Source: an uncultured Vampirovibrio sp. (GTDB lineage Bacteria > Cyanobacteriota > Vampirovibrionia > Gastranaerophilales > Gastranaerophilaceae). Taken from it: a stretch of DNA of 64,000 nt. Of this stretch, positions 34,476 to 43,685 are shown in pieces. Under the pieces are notes generated by a model, which saw nothing but the letters and a program-made list of their open reading frames with translations, searched no databases and was not told the DNA's origin. A program made the translations under genes and the position numbers. The number at the start of each line of letters is the position of its first letter. Position 1 is the first letter of the stretch. The stretch is from NCBI GenBank assembly GCA_910583725.1, contig CAJTXZ010000017.1, positions 5,000 to 68,999 of the forward strand, read 5' to 3'.

Positions 34476-35997
34476 ATGAACATTCAAAAAAATTATCAAA
34501 ATATAGCTTTTGGAAACACAAAAGTAAATACAATGTATTATAATGACCTCCATGGGCAAAAAAAGAACCTAGAAAGTTTTTTAAATGCCCAGCGTGAAAT
34601 TTTATCGGGGGGGGGGGGGTAAAAATTGCATAAATCTTACATTATCGGGCGGTGATGTTTTTCTTGATACAAGCAAAACCAATGAAAGGGTGGCGGAAAA
34701 ATTACTATCAAAGACAGATGCTATAGCTCTTGGAAACCATGACCTCGAGAGCGGCGGGAATTATTTAGATAAATTAATTAAAAAGTTTAATCTTCAAGAT
34801 AAATTTTTGAGTTTGAATACTTTTTCTAACCGGTTTAAAATATGTGACGGCGGTAAAATTATTACCAGGGGTGGGGAAAAGTTTGGTGTAATAGGCGTAT
34901 CACCCTTTGATTATGAAAAACTTGCATTTATACATAAGGGCAACAATGACATTAGGGTGCAGGATATAGAAGCCAGCGTTTCTCTTATTAAAAGAGAGGT
35001 GGAAAGGCTTGAAAAATGCGGGGTAAACAAAATTTTTCTTTTGGCGCATACAGGCGACAAGGGAGAGAATCATCAGGAATATTACACACGTTTTGCAAAA
35101 ATTGGCGGTATAGATGTTATAATAGGCGGACATGACCATAAAGAGATTGACAGAGTAGAAATCTCAAAAAGAGGCGAGCCTGTAAAGATAGTATCAACGG
35201 GTGCAAGCACAGAGCATGGATTTGGTGAAAACCTTGATTATTTCGGGCTTTTAGATTTAGAATTTGATGATGACGGAGTGCTTGTTATTGATAAGTGCAA
35301 AAACACATTTTATAAAACGGCCGATTTTGAAACAAAAATACAAAATGCGGATAATCAGGCGGATGATAATGTGATTAGAACCCTTAATAAACCATTAAAA
35401 CCCTTTAAGGTAAATCAGGCACACAGAGAAATTGGTAATATGGTGGCAGATTCAAACCTTTGGTACGCAAATAAATACACAAAGGGTCAAAAAGCTGATT
35501 TTGCATTAGTTAACCCGGGAACCATCCGTGATAGTTTTGATTCTAAGGATGTCACAGAGGATAAAATAATAAGCACGCTGCCATTCACTGTTTCAAAACT
35601 CATAAAGACGGATTTAACAAAGAGACAGATAATTGATACGCTTGCCTGGGGCGCTCTGTCTACAAGCTTTGATAAGGTGTCGCCAGGTGTCATGCAGGTT
35701 TCAGGAATGGAGTACACCATAAATCCTGACTTATCGATATCAGATGTTCATATCTTAAATGAGGATGGAAGTATAAAATATGATTTAGATGATTTTAATG
35801 ATGAAGATAAATTCATTTGTGTTTATGATATTTTTCTTGCAACGGGAGCTGCAGGTTTGTCCAGCCTGAAAAAGGAAGAAGATTGTCCAAATATTGAATA
35901 CTTTAATGTTTCAAGACAGGAGGCCATGTTTGAATATTTAAGCAAAGCAGACAAGCTTAAAGACTGGACCTCTGTGAGGATAAAAATGGGCAGATAA
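34476..35997 (+). pseudogene. 5'-nucleotidase / metallophosphoesterase, frameshifted at a 13-G tract
   Basis: The N-terminal frame starts at ATG 34476 and carries motif I (YYNDLHG). It ends at a TAA right after the G-run (34620-34622), 48 codons in. The +1-shifted frame carries the rest: LSGGDVFLD, LGNHDLESG, LLAHTGDKGENH, IIGGHDHKE and a C-terminal 5'-nucleotidase domain (ALVNPGTIRDSF, VSGMEYTINPD). Twelve or fifteen G would restore one protein of about 500 residues; the present thirteen do not. The frame after the G-run is intact for over 450 codons, so decay is recent or the gene switches by slippage. No signal peptide is visible. Confidence 0.85.
34607..34619 (+). repeat. Homopolymer tract of 13 G inside a coding region
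   Basis: Thirteen consecutive G interrupt an otherwise AT-rich gene. Length modulo 3 decides whether the nucleotidase frame is open. This is the hallmark of phase-variable contingency loci, though assembly error at the run is also possible. Confidence 0.9.
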
Positions 35998-36129
35998 ATA
36001 TAAAGTTACTGAAATACGAAAGCTGTAGACGGCTCCTTTGGTGTGTAGAATTTTACCGGAACGTTATGTGCACTTATCTAAAAAAAGTTGATTTCATAGC
36101 AGAATATGATTATCGAGGTTGATAATGGT

Positions 36130-36942
36130 TTAATTTACAGCCTTAAATATTTTATTTAGTGTGATAAATAAATTTTCCGCTTCATTAAGAGGTATCATAT
36201 TAGCGCCATCACACAATGCTTTATCCGGGTTTGGATGGATTTCAAAAAATAAGCATTTTGCACCTGCTGCCACTGCTGCTTTAGCTAAAAGCGGGGCAAA
36301 TTCTCTGTCTCCGGATGAAGAATCGCCGTTTCCTCCGGGCAATTGCACAGAATGGGTTGCATCAAAAACAATAGGATAGCCCATATCCTGAATAATTTTT
36401 ATGCCTCTCATATCTGAAACAAGGTTATTATAGCCAAATGTCGTGCCTCTTTCTGTGATTAAAATTTTATCATTTCCTGAATCTATTACCTTTTGAGCAA
36501 TGGATTTCATTTGATTTGGCGCCAGAAATTGGCCTTTTTTTATGTTTATTATTTTTCCTGTTTTTGCTGCTGCTACAAGTAAATCTGTCTGTCTGCACAA
36601 AAAGGCCGGAATTTGTAATATGTCAGCTACTTCTGAGGCAGGCTTTGCCTCTTCTTCTTTGTGAATATCTGTTACAATTGGCAAATTAAAATTTTTCTTA
36701 ACTTTTTGCAATATTTTAAGGCCCTCAACCAGCCCGGGGCCTCTGAAAGAATTGATTGAAGAGCGGTTTGCCTTATCGTATGAGGCTTTAAAAATATAAT
36801 TTATATTTAGTTTACTTGTAATTTCTTTAAGTTTTTCGGCGGTTTTGAATACAATATCTTCCGATTCTATTGCACATGGACCTGCCATTATGGTAAGTTT
36901 ATCTTTACCTATTTCAAAATTGTTAAGTATTATTGTTTTCAT
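36130..36942 (-). CDS. kdsA: 3-deoxy-8-phosphooctulonate (KDO-8-P) synthase
   Basis: A 270-residue class enzyme joining arabinose-5-phosphate and phosphoenolpyruvate to KDO-8-phosphate, the first step to the LPS inner-core sugar. It has MAGPCAIESE, FKASYDKANRSS, SFRGPGLVEGL, TDIHKEEEA, LCRQTDLL, ITERGTTFGYNNLV and FDATHSVQLPGG. I set the start at ATG 36942, giving MKTIILNNF; the longer frame adds a hydrophobic stretch with no support. It reads away from recA across a short divergent region. Confidence 0.94.
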   Translation of the reverse strand: MKTIILNNFEIGKDKLTIMAGPCAIESEDIVFKTAEKLKEITSKLNINYIFKASYDKANRSSINSFRGPGLVEGLKILQKVKKNFNLPIVTDIHKEEEAKPASEVADILQIPAFLCRQTDLLVAAAKTGKIINIKKGQFLAPNQMKSIAQKVIDSGNDKILITERGTTFGYNNLVSDMRGIKIIQDMGYPIVFDATHSVQLPGGNGDSSSGDREFAPLLAKAAVAAGAKCLFFEIHPNPDKALCDGANMIPLNEAENLFITLNKIFKAVN

Positions 36943-37010
36943 AAAATTTATTATATAATGAATATTATAGTATAGCAATTTATTAGTTTACCAGTTTGGG
37001 GAGAGATATA

Positions 37011-38084
37011 ATGGCAGCAGCGGAAACCAAGGCAAAGGCCGAAACTAAAGAAAAAGACAAAAAGGAAGATGATAAATTAAAAGAGCTTAGGGAAGGCAAA
37101 GACAAAGCCCTTAAGATGGCTCTTGATAAGATAGAAAAAGATTTTGGAAAAGGCTCTATTATGCGCCTTGGCGATAAATCAGCCGTAAATGTTGATTGTA
37201 TTCCAACAGGGGCTCTTGCACTTGATTTAGCACTCGGTGTTGGCGGTGTACCGAGAGGCAGGGTTATTGAGATTTACGGGCCCGAATCAAGCGGTAAAAC
37301 CACTCTTGCACAGCATATTGTGGCTGAAGCTCAGAAAAAAGGCGGTATTGCAGCATTTGTAGACGCTGAGCATGCTCTGGACCCTGAATATGCCAGAAAC
37401 CTTGGCGTAAATGTTGATGAGTTATTAATTTCGCAGCCAGATACAGGCGAACAGGCGCTTGAAATAACAGAAGAATTAGTTCGCTCCGGCGCTATTGATG
37501 TTATTGTAATAGACTCTGTTGCTGCCCTTGTTCCAAAGGCTGAGATTGAAAAAGCAATGGATGAACAGCAAATGGGCCTGCAGGCAAGACTTATGTCAAA
37601 GGCGCTAAGAAAATTAACAGGTATAGTGGGTAAAACCAATACCACTGTTATATTTATTAACCAATTAAGACAAAAAATTGGTGTTATGTATGGAAACCCT
37701 GAGACAACAACGGGCGGAAATGCACTTAAATATTATGCTTCTGTTCGTATTGATATAAGAGGCACGTCTGAGGCTGTTAAAAATAAAGATGGTGAGGATA
37801 TCGGAAAAAGGGTTAAGGTAAAGGTTGTTAAAAACAAAGTTGCTCCGCCTTTTAAGATGGCTGAATTTGATTTAATTTATGGCAAAGGCATATGTGCGCT
37901 TGGAAATATTCTGGATGTCGCTGTCAATATGGATATTGTTAAAAAAGCAGGGGCATGGTTTAGTTATAATGAAGAAAAACTTGGCCAGGGCCGCGATAAG
38001 GCAAAAGATTTTCTTGGAGAACATCCTGAAATCCTTAAAGAGGTTGAAGCCAAAGTCAGGGAAAAAATTGCCAATAAGGAATAA
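37011..38084 (+). CDS. recA: Recombinase A
   Basis: A 357-residue RecA. It has the Walker [10 protein letters not shown], the Walker [13 protein letters not shown], the L1 region ([19 protein letters not shown]), the L2 region ([20 protein letters not shown]) and the DNA-binding [11 protein letters not shown]. The N-terminus has an unusual Lys/Glu/Ala-rich tail of about 25 residues before the core. ATG 37011 was chosen because GGGGAG lies 7 bases upstream. galE begins 3 bases after the stop, an uncommon neighbour for recA. Confidence 0.97.
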   Translation: MAAAETKAKAETKEKDKKEDDKLKELREGKDKALKMALDKIEKDFGKGSIMRLGDKSAVNVDCIPTGALALDLALGVGGVPRGRVIEIYGPESSGKTTLAQHIVAEAQKKGGIAAFVDAEHALDPEYARNLGVNVDELLISQPDTGEQALEITEELVRSGAIDVIVIDSVAALVPKAEIEKAMDEQQMGLQARLMSKALRKLTGIVGKTNTTVIFINQLRQKIGVMYGNPETTTGGNALKYYASVRIDIRGTSEAVKNKDGEDIGKRVKVKVVKNKVAPPFKMAEFDLIYGKGICALGNILDVAVNMDIVKKAGAWFSYNEEKLGQGRDKAKDFLGEHPEILKEVEAKVREKIANKE

Positions 38085-38087
38085 ACT

Positions 38088-39125
38088 ATGATACTTATAA
38101 CAGGCGGGGCCGGGTATATAGGCTCTCACAGTGCAATAGATTTTATAAAAGAAGGTTATGATGTTGTTATTTTAGACAATCTTTCAACCGGGCATATCGA
38201 AATTGTAGATAGAATCAGGGCATTTGCAGAAAATCAAAAAGGAAATTTAATTGATTTTATCAATGCCGATACAAGGGATTCATCTGCTTTAAATGCGCTG
38301 TTTAAAACGCATAAAATTGATGCTGTTGTGCATTTTGCGGCCAATTCGCTTGTTAATGAAAGTGTTATGAATCCAAGAAAATATTATGAAAATAATATTT
38401 TGGGTTCAATAAGTCTTTTGAATTCAATGATGGATAACGGTGTAAAGAAAATTGTCTTTTCATCAACTTGTGCTACATATGGAGAGCCTGATTATGTTCC
38501 TATAGATGAAAAACATCCTCAAAAACCCGTAAATCCTTACGGAAATACAAAACTTGCCATTGAGTTTGCAATTAAAGATTATGCAAAAGCTTATGGTTTA
38601 AAATATACTATTTTTAGGTATTTTAATGTTATAGGAGCTGACGAGGACTGTGTTTCAGGAGAGTGGCACGATATAGAGACACATCTTGTACCGAACATTT
38701 TAAAGGCGGATAAAAATAAAGTGTTTAGTCTTTTTGGGGATGATTATGACACAAAAGATGGCACCTGTATAAGAGACTATATTGATGTTATGGATTTAGC
38801 AAGAGCTCATACTATGGCATACAAGTATTTGGATGAAAATGAGAGCACAATTATAAACCTTGGCACCGGTGAGGGGCAAAGCGTAAAAGAAATTTTTGCT
38901 GCTGTTGAGAAAACATTAGAAATAAAGGTTCCTTTAAAGATTTGTCCAAGACGCGCTGGTGATCCTGCAAAATTAATAGCGGAAACACAAAAGGCAGAAG
39001 ATGTATTGGGATGGAGCTCCAGAGTGCCTGTTGAAATTTCAATTAAAAATGCCTGTCTTTGGGAAAAGAAATTAAAAACCATAAAAGGAATCGAATATAT
39101 TAACAAACAGGAGGCGCATAATTGA
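38088..39125 (+). CDS. galE: UDP-glucose 4-epimerase
   Basis: A 345-residue short-chain dehydrogenase-like epimerase that interconverts UDP-glucose and UDP-galactose. It shows [49 protein letters not shown], the catalytic YGNTK (Y-x-x-x-K), [10 protein letters not shown] and [13 protein letters not shown]. It is preceded by AAGGA in the end of recA and overlaps the rfbA start by 4 bases. Both sugar genes feed surface glycan synthesis. Confidence 0.93.
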   Translation: MILITGGAGYIGSHSAIDFIKEGYDVVILDNLSTGHIEIVDRIRAFAENQKGNLIDFINADTRDSSALNALFKTHKIDAVVHFAANSLVNESVMNPRKYYENNILGSISLLNSMMDNGVKKIVFSSTCATYGEPDYVPIDEKHPQKPVNPYGNTKLAIEFAIKDYAKAYGLKYTIFRYFNVIGADEDCVSGEWHDIETHLVPNILKADKNKVFSLFGDDYDTKDGTCIRDYIDVMDLARAHTMAYKYLDENESTIINLGTGEGQSVKEIFAAVEKTLEIKVPLKICPRRAGDPAKLIAETQKAEDVLGWSSRVPVEISIKNACLWEKKLKTIKGIEYINKQEAHN

Positions 39126-40003
39126 AGGGCATTATTCTTGCCGGAGGCGCCGGCACCAGATTATACCCGGCGAGCCTTCCTATTTCTAAGATATTACTCC
39201 CGGTTTATGATAAACCTATGGTTTATTATCCGATTACAACCCTTATGCTTGCAGGCATTAAGGATATTTTGATAATTTCTAATCCTAATGATTTAGGAAA
39301 TTTTCAAAAACTCTTAGGAGATGGCTCAAATTTGGGAATAAAATTTAGCTATGCTGTGCAGACCGAAACCAGAGGTATTGCAGACAGTTTTTTAATTGCC
39401 GAAGATTTTATTGGAAATTCTCCTGTGGCGCTTATTTTGGGGGATAATATTTTTCATGGGTTCGGTTTTTCTTCTATGCTAAAAACCGTCGGCCAAAAAA
39501 CTTGTGGAGCTACAGTATTCGGCTATCAGGTAAATGACCCTCAAAGATTTGGCGTGGTTGAATTTGATGAAAACAGCAGGGCTGTATCAATTGAAGAAAA
39601 GCCTGCAGCTCCAAAATCTAACTATGCTGTAACTGGATTATATTTTTATGATAACAATGTTGTCAATTACGCAAAATCTCTAAAACCTTCCCTTCGGGGC
39701 GAGCTTGAAATTACAGATTTAAATAATATTTATCTTGCACACAAGGCTCTTGAAGTTAAAATTCTTGGAAGAGGCTTTGCCTGGCTTGATACGGGTACGT
39801 TTGAAAGCCTTTTACAGGCAAGTAATTTTGTGCAGTCTATGGAAATTAATACAGGTATGAAAATAGCCTGCATAGAAGAAGTTGCCTATAGAATGGGTTA
39901 CATTGATGCTAACCAGCTTGAAGGACTCGGTTCTAAATTCAAAAACAATGGATACGGCAAGTATATTAAAAAAATAGTAGAGCAAGCTGAAGTATTAATA
40001 TAA
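39122..40003 (+). CDS. rfbA: Glucose-1-phosphate thymidylyltransferase
   Basis: A 293-residue nucleotidyltransferase making dTDP-glucose. The signature [18 protein letters not shown] and [13 protein letters not shown] identify the RmlA family; GDNIFHG and AWLDTGTFE are the later motifs. It starts at TTG with a strong GGAGG 7 bases upstream, overlapping galE by 4 bases. The usual partners rmlB, rmlC and rmlD are not in the window. The variant N-terminus (PASLPISK instead of PLTKVVSK) is a mild oddity. Confidence 0.9.
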   Translation: MKGIILAGGAGTRLYPASLPISKILLPVYDKPMVYYPITTLMLAGIKDILIISNPNDLGNFQKLLGDGSNLGIKFSYAVQTETRGIADSFLIAEDFIGNSPVALILGDNIFHGFGFSSMLKTVGQKTCGATVFGYQVNDPQRFGVVEFDENSRAVSIEEKPAAPKSNYAVTGLYFYDNNVVNYAKSLKPSLRGELEITDLNNIYLAHKALEVKILGRGFAWLDTGTFESLLQASNFVQSMEINTGMKIACIEEVAYRMGYIDANQLEGLGSKFKNNGYGKYIKKIVEQAEVLI

Positions 40004-40043
40004 CCCCATACGGAATTTTAATTAATTTGTCTAAAAGTAATTT

Positions 40044-41285
40044 TTATAGTAATTCTTCTAAGATTCCTATCAGGGCAAGTTTAACATGTGAATAGCTGAG
40101 GCCTCCTTGCATATAAACAGCGTACGGAGGACGACAAGGCCCGTCAGCTGACAATTCAATGGTGGAACCTTCAATAAAGCTGCCCCCTGCCATTATAAGT
40201 TTATCTTCATACCCTGGAACGCCGTCTGGTATTGGCGTTAGGTAACTTTCAACGGGTGAGTATTTTTGTAATGCACAACAAAAAGCTTCCTGAGCCTTTT
40301 GTTCTTCAAATTTAATGGTCTGAATTAAATCACAACGTATAGAATCGGATTTCGGGTGTGTTTTAAAGCCCACATTTTCAAACACTTTTGCGGCAAGAAT
40401 TGCACCCTTTACGGCGTAAGATACAACACTTGGTGCCATAAAGAACCCTTGAAGTATGACTCTTGTCTGGTTAAACATTGCACCGCCTTCTGTACCTATA
40501 CCTGGAGCTGTTAGGCGCCTTGCGCACATTTCAATTAGGTCTTTTTTACCTGCAAGATAACCGCCAGCTTCAACTATACCGCCTCCCGGGTTTTTTATGA
40601 GGCTGCCTGCAATTAAATCAGCACCCACATCAGGAGGTTCAAGAATTTGTGTAAATTCGCCGTAGCAGTTATCTACAAAACAGACTATATCAGGGTTTAT
40701 ATTCTTTACAATCTTTACAATTTTTCTAATATCATCTATAGTTAAAGAATTTCTAAGACTGTAGCCTCTTGAGCGCTGAATTGTTACCATTCGTGTATTT
40801 TTTTTAATATATTTTGGAATGGAGTCAAAATCTACGTCTAAATCATTCAAAAGAGGTACTTCGTCATACTCTACACCCATTGCCCTAAGGGAACAATTAT
40901 AGTATTCGCAGTTATTATTTTTACCTATGATTTCATCCAGTGTGTCATATGGGCTTCCTGCTATGGATAAAAGGGCATCGCCAGGGCGAAGCACCCCAAA
41001 GAGTGCGCATGCAATCGTATGAGTGCCTGAAACAAAATGCGGGCGCACAATTGCAGCCTCGGTGTTAAACGTATCTTTAAATACGTTATCAAGTGCTTCG
41101 CGGCCAAGGTCATCATGCCCGTAGCCAGTTACGGTATAAAAATGCTCTTCGCCTATTTTGTTTTTTCTAAAGGCGTTAAGAACCTTTTCCTGATTGTATT
41201 CTGCTATTTCATCTGTTTTTTTAAACAGATATGCTATCTCTTTTTCTGCCTCATTTACAATTTGGCGCGCTTTTTCTTTTTCCAT
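40044..41285 (-). CDS. Methionine gamma-lyase family PLP protein (aluminium-resistance type)
   Basis: A 413-residue PLP enzyme of the Met_gamma_lyase family, historically called aluminium-resistance protein. The N-terminal YTVTGYGHDDLGREALD, RPHFVSGTHTIACALFGVLRPGD, FVDNCYGEFTQ and the lysine motif LIKNPGGGIVEAGGYLAG are typical. The C-terminus ends YMQGGLSYSHVKLALI. It probably eliminates sulfur from a thiol-amino acid; substrate unproven. Convergent with rfbA; the rubredoxin gene is 35 bases upstream on the same strand. Confidence 0.88.
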   Translation of the reverse strand: MEKEKARQIVNEAEKEIAYLFKKTDEIAEYNQEKVLNAFRKNKIGEEHFYTVTGYGHDDLGREALDNVFKDTFNTEAAIVRPHFVSGTHTIACALFGVLRPGDALLSIAGSPYDTLDEIIGKNNNCEYYNCSLRAMGVEYDEVPLLNDLDVDFDSIPKYIKKNTRMVTIQRSRGYSLRNSLTIDDIRKIVKIVKNINPDIVCFVDNCYGEFTQILEPPDVGADLIAGSLIKNPGGGIVEAGGYLAGKKDLIEMCARRLTAPGIGTEGGAMFNQTRVILQGFFMAPSVVSYAVKGAILAAKVFENVGFKTHPKSDSIRCDLIQTIKFEEQKAQEAFCCALQKYSPVESYLTPIPDGVPGYEDKLIMAGGSFIEGSTIELSADGPCRPPYAVYMQGGLSYSHVKLALIGILEELL

Positions 41286-41320
41286 AATTTTTTTGTGTCT
41301 GCGGCCAAATATCCGCAGAA

Positions 41321-41482
41321 TTATCCTTGTTTAACAAACTGATTTTTTGGTGCGTTGCATATAGGACATCTCCAATCCGCAGGTAAATCCGCAAAAGGTG
41401 TGTTTGGTGTTACATCGTTGTCGGGATCACCAGCTTCAGGGTCATAAACATATCCGCAAAGCAAGCAAACATATTTTTCCAT
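41321..41482 (-). CDS. Rubredoxin
   Basis: A 53-residue iron-sulfur electron carrier. It starts [20 protein letters not shown] and has the two metal pairs CLLCG and CPICNAPK, with WRCPIC and the Pro/Asp-rich middle typical of rubredoxins. The four cysteines bind one iron. The stop is 35 bases before the PLP enzyme start, so the two are probably cotranscribed. Rubredoxins fit an anaerobic or oxygen-detoxifying lifestyle. Confidence 0.93.
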   Translation of the reverse strand: MEKYVCLLCGYVYDPEAGDPDNDVTPNTPFADLPADWRCPICNAPKNQFVKQG

Positions 41483-41611
41483 TTTATTTTCCTTCTTATT
41501 CTACATCAAAAAAATATACTAAACAAAAAAGTATTTGTATTCGATATATGGATATTATTTTCTAAAAAAACTGATATAGAATTAATAAAAACACTGCCAT
41601 GTATTTTGGGA

Positions 41612-41639
41612 TTGTTGATTTATTTATTTGTGATATAAT
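41612..41639 (+). promoter_or_regulatory. Promoter of tmRNA
   Basis: TTGTTG (41612-41617), a 16-base spacer and TATAAT (41634-41639), about 40 bases upstream of the mature 5' end. Confidence 0.6.
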
Positions 41640-41681
41640 GATTAATACAAAGTTTAATTATGTTCTTTGAAATTTTAATAT

Positions 41682-42082
41682 GGGGATGATTATGGATTTG
41701 ACAGGGTGTTTGTGTCATCTAAGCTGCGGGTTCGGGCGCTGTTCCCGGTTAACAACGAGCAAATAAAACAAACGCTAAATTTGAAAAAAATATCGTAGCT
41801 CCTGTATTCGGCCGCAAGGCTGTAATGGCTGCCTAGGATATTTCTAGCTACTCTATAGTTTAACTTGCGGGCTATAGGGTCCCCAAGCAAGTACAGCGCG
41901 TGAAGAGAAAGCATAGCGCGTGAAGTTTTGCAATAAAAGTTGTCTGTCTTTTAAAAAACAGTCTAAGGCTGGTTTTTGGCTGTGATTACTCGCCTAAGCC
42001 AGTTCGAAGCTAAGTAGAATCTACACCCGTAGATGTTTATTTGGCATCATTTTGGACGCGGGTTCGACTCCCGCCATCTCCA
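41682..42082 (+). ncRNA. ssrA: Transfer-messenger RNA (tmRNA)
   Basis: About 401 bases, one-piece. The 5' GGGGATG pairs with 3' CATCTCC(A), and the tRNA-like end GGTTCGACTCCCGCC with encoded CCA completes it. The resume codon lies at GCA-AAT-AAA, and the tag frame runs about 25 codons and closes with AVMAA then TAG. Tag endings of A-x-A-A type and the contained N-I-V element are typical of cyanobacterial tmRNAs. It rescues stalled ribosomes with SmpB. The 3' terminal sequence is copied again downstream. Confidence 0.94.
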
Positions 42083-42300
42083 GATTTAATTTTTAGGTTT
42101 TTTATACCCTTAAAATGCTTAATATATTTGATTTTGCGTTGGTTCGAACGTGAATATTTTTTGTTTAAAAAGTTCAAGCTGCGACACGCAGACGCCACCA
42201 TTAAAATTTAACTATACTAAACTCTTGTATTTTGTGTATTCGCACGTTTGCAACCAAGGTTGCAAAGTTCCGCCATCTCCACCATTAAAATTAAGGCAAG
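42083..42300. repeat. Hairpin-rich repeats with copies of the tmRNA 3' end
   Basis: CCACCATTAAAATT occurs at 42195-42208 and 42279-42292 (84-base spacing). The second is preceded by CCGCCATCT, giving an 11-base copy of the tmRNA 3' end; the first is preceded by a partial GACGCCA copy. Hairpins CTGCG ACA CGCAG and TTTGCAACC AA GGTTGCAAA are present, as is a GGTTCGAAC word resembling the tmRNA T-arm. Confidence 0.75.
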
Positions 42301-42806
42301 GCTTGATTACAGCATTATTTTGAAATTTTTGCATCCATTGTGTGTCCACATTAATTAAGTTGTCACGATAAGCCTGGTTTATATGTGTAATAATATATGA
42401 TTCACCTATGGAATTGGGAGCTATATTGTTTCAAGAGTCTTACTATGGGTATTTTGTTGCTATTAATAGCTTCAAATTATACACCACAACCCTTTTCTTT
42501 TTTTGTTAGGGTTAATAGTTTCTTTTGATTTTTTTTACAAAAAAGGGCTCAATGCTATTGACGTTTATATTAATTTGCTTGCTATTTTTACGGTTTGTCA
42601 AATAAGCGGTAGACAACATCAGATAAATATATGAGTAGATTTTTATCTAAAATCTTTTTTAAATTGCATCAAAAACGCAGATATTTTTAAAGCTTATTGT
42701 GCACTGAAAGCTAAGTGCAATAAAACTGGACAAAAAGGGCGTGTAAATATATAAAGTATTTTTATGTGATAGTGATGATTTTAAAGCACAAATATTACAC
42801 AACAAT
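42301..42806. other. Gene-free stretch
   Basis: No ORF, RNA gene or clear repeat; AT-rich spacer between the tmRNA repeats and the tRNA-Pro terminator. Confidence 0.5.
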
Positions 42807-42842
42807 AAAAAGACCAGAGCTGAAATTAAGCTCTGGTCTTTG
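42807..42842 (-). terminator. Rho-independent terminator of tRNA-Pro
   Basis: AAAGACCAGAGCT / AGCTCTGGTCTTT stem, T-rich on the minus-strand side, 7 bases after the tRNA CCA. Confidence 0.88.
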
Positions 42843-42849
42843 TTTTCAA

Positions 42850-42915
<66 letters not shown>

Positions 42916-42926
<11 letters not shown>

Positions 42927-43285
42927 ATGTTAACTTATTCAATTTTCAATTTTTGAGGCTTAGCTTGGTACCCTTCGATACAAACTTCGTTTGTACCCCC
43001 ACCGGAAACTTGACATTTAGTCAACTTTCCTCTCGGGGTCCCTGCTACGTCCCGATGTTAACTTATTCAATTTTCAATTTTTGAGACTTAGCTTGGTACC
43101 CTTCGATACAAACTTCGTTTGTACCCCCACCGGAAACTTGACATTAAGTCGACTTTCCTCTCGGGGTCCCTGCTACGTCCCGAAATTAATCTATTTAATT
43201 GTCACCGCAGCTTGGTAGCTTTGCGCTACCACCTCTCCTCCAAAGTGACATTTGGTCACTTTTTCGTTGACAGAGTGCTACATAC
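42916..43285. repeat. 128-bp tandem repeats with the tRNA-Pro 5' end, plus a diverged third unit
   Basis: Units start at 42916, 43044 and 43172, each with GCTACGTCCCG (tRNA 5' end). The first two differ at 3 positions by eye; the third is diverged but keeps the layout. Each has a hairpin of the type TTGAC..GTCAA or GTGAC..GTCAC near its end, and ACAAAC TTC GTTTGT or GGTAGC..GCTACC earlier. The third includes a 14-base sense copy of the D-arm (43206-43219) and an antisense copy (43221-43231). Confidence 0.9.
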
Positions 43286-43685
43286 TAATTTTATATTAAT
43301 TAAATAATCGTATTAATTATTGCTCAAAATAATGATTTTGTAAAGCCTGTTTTTGAAATTTATTATGTGTATTTACGCTAAATATCTTATTGTATTGAAC
43401 TTGGTTATTTTATGTGAAATTCTTGTGAATAGCTCTGGCGTCATCATCGCTTAAGAGTCTATAGTAAAATAAACGTTTACATAAAATCATGAGATTTTAT
43501 GTAAATCAGACAAAGAATCTTGATACGATATTTATGCAGTTTATCTAAAGATATAAAAGTCTTGCCAGATTTTTTTGGGGTTTAAAAAATATTATATGAA
43601 ATTTTTAAAGCGTAAATTTTATTATCCAAGGTTTTTTGGTTTTTTTGATATAATTAAACCATTATAAAACTCCGGGGGTATAGAG
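43286..43685. other. Upstream region of the glycan operon
   Basis: No ORF seen. A TATAAT at about 43649-43654 precedes the first glycosyltransferase, with no convincing -35 box. It is the likely promoter zone of the whole plus-strand operon. Confidence 0.4.
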
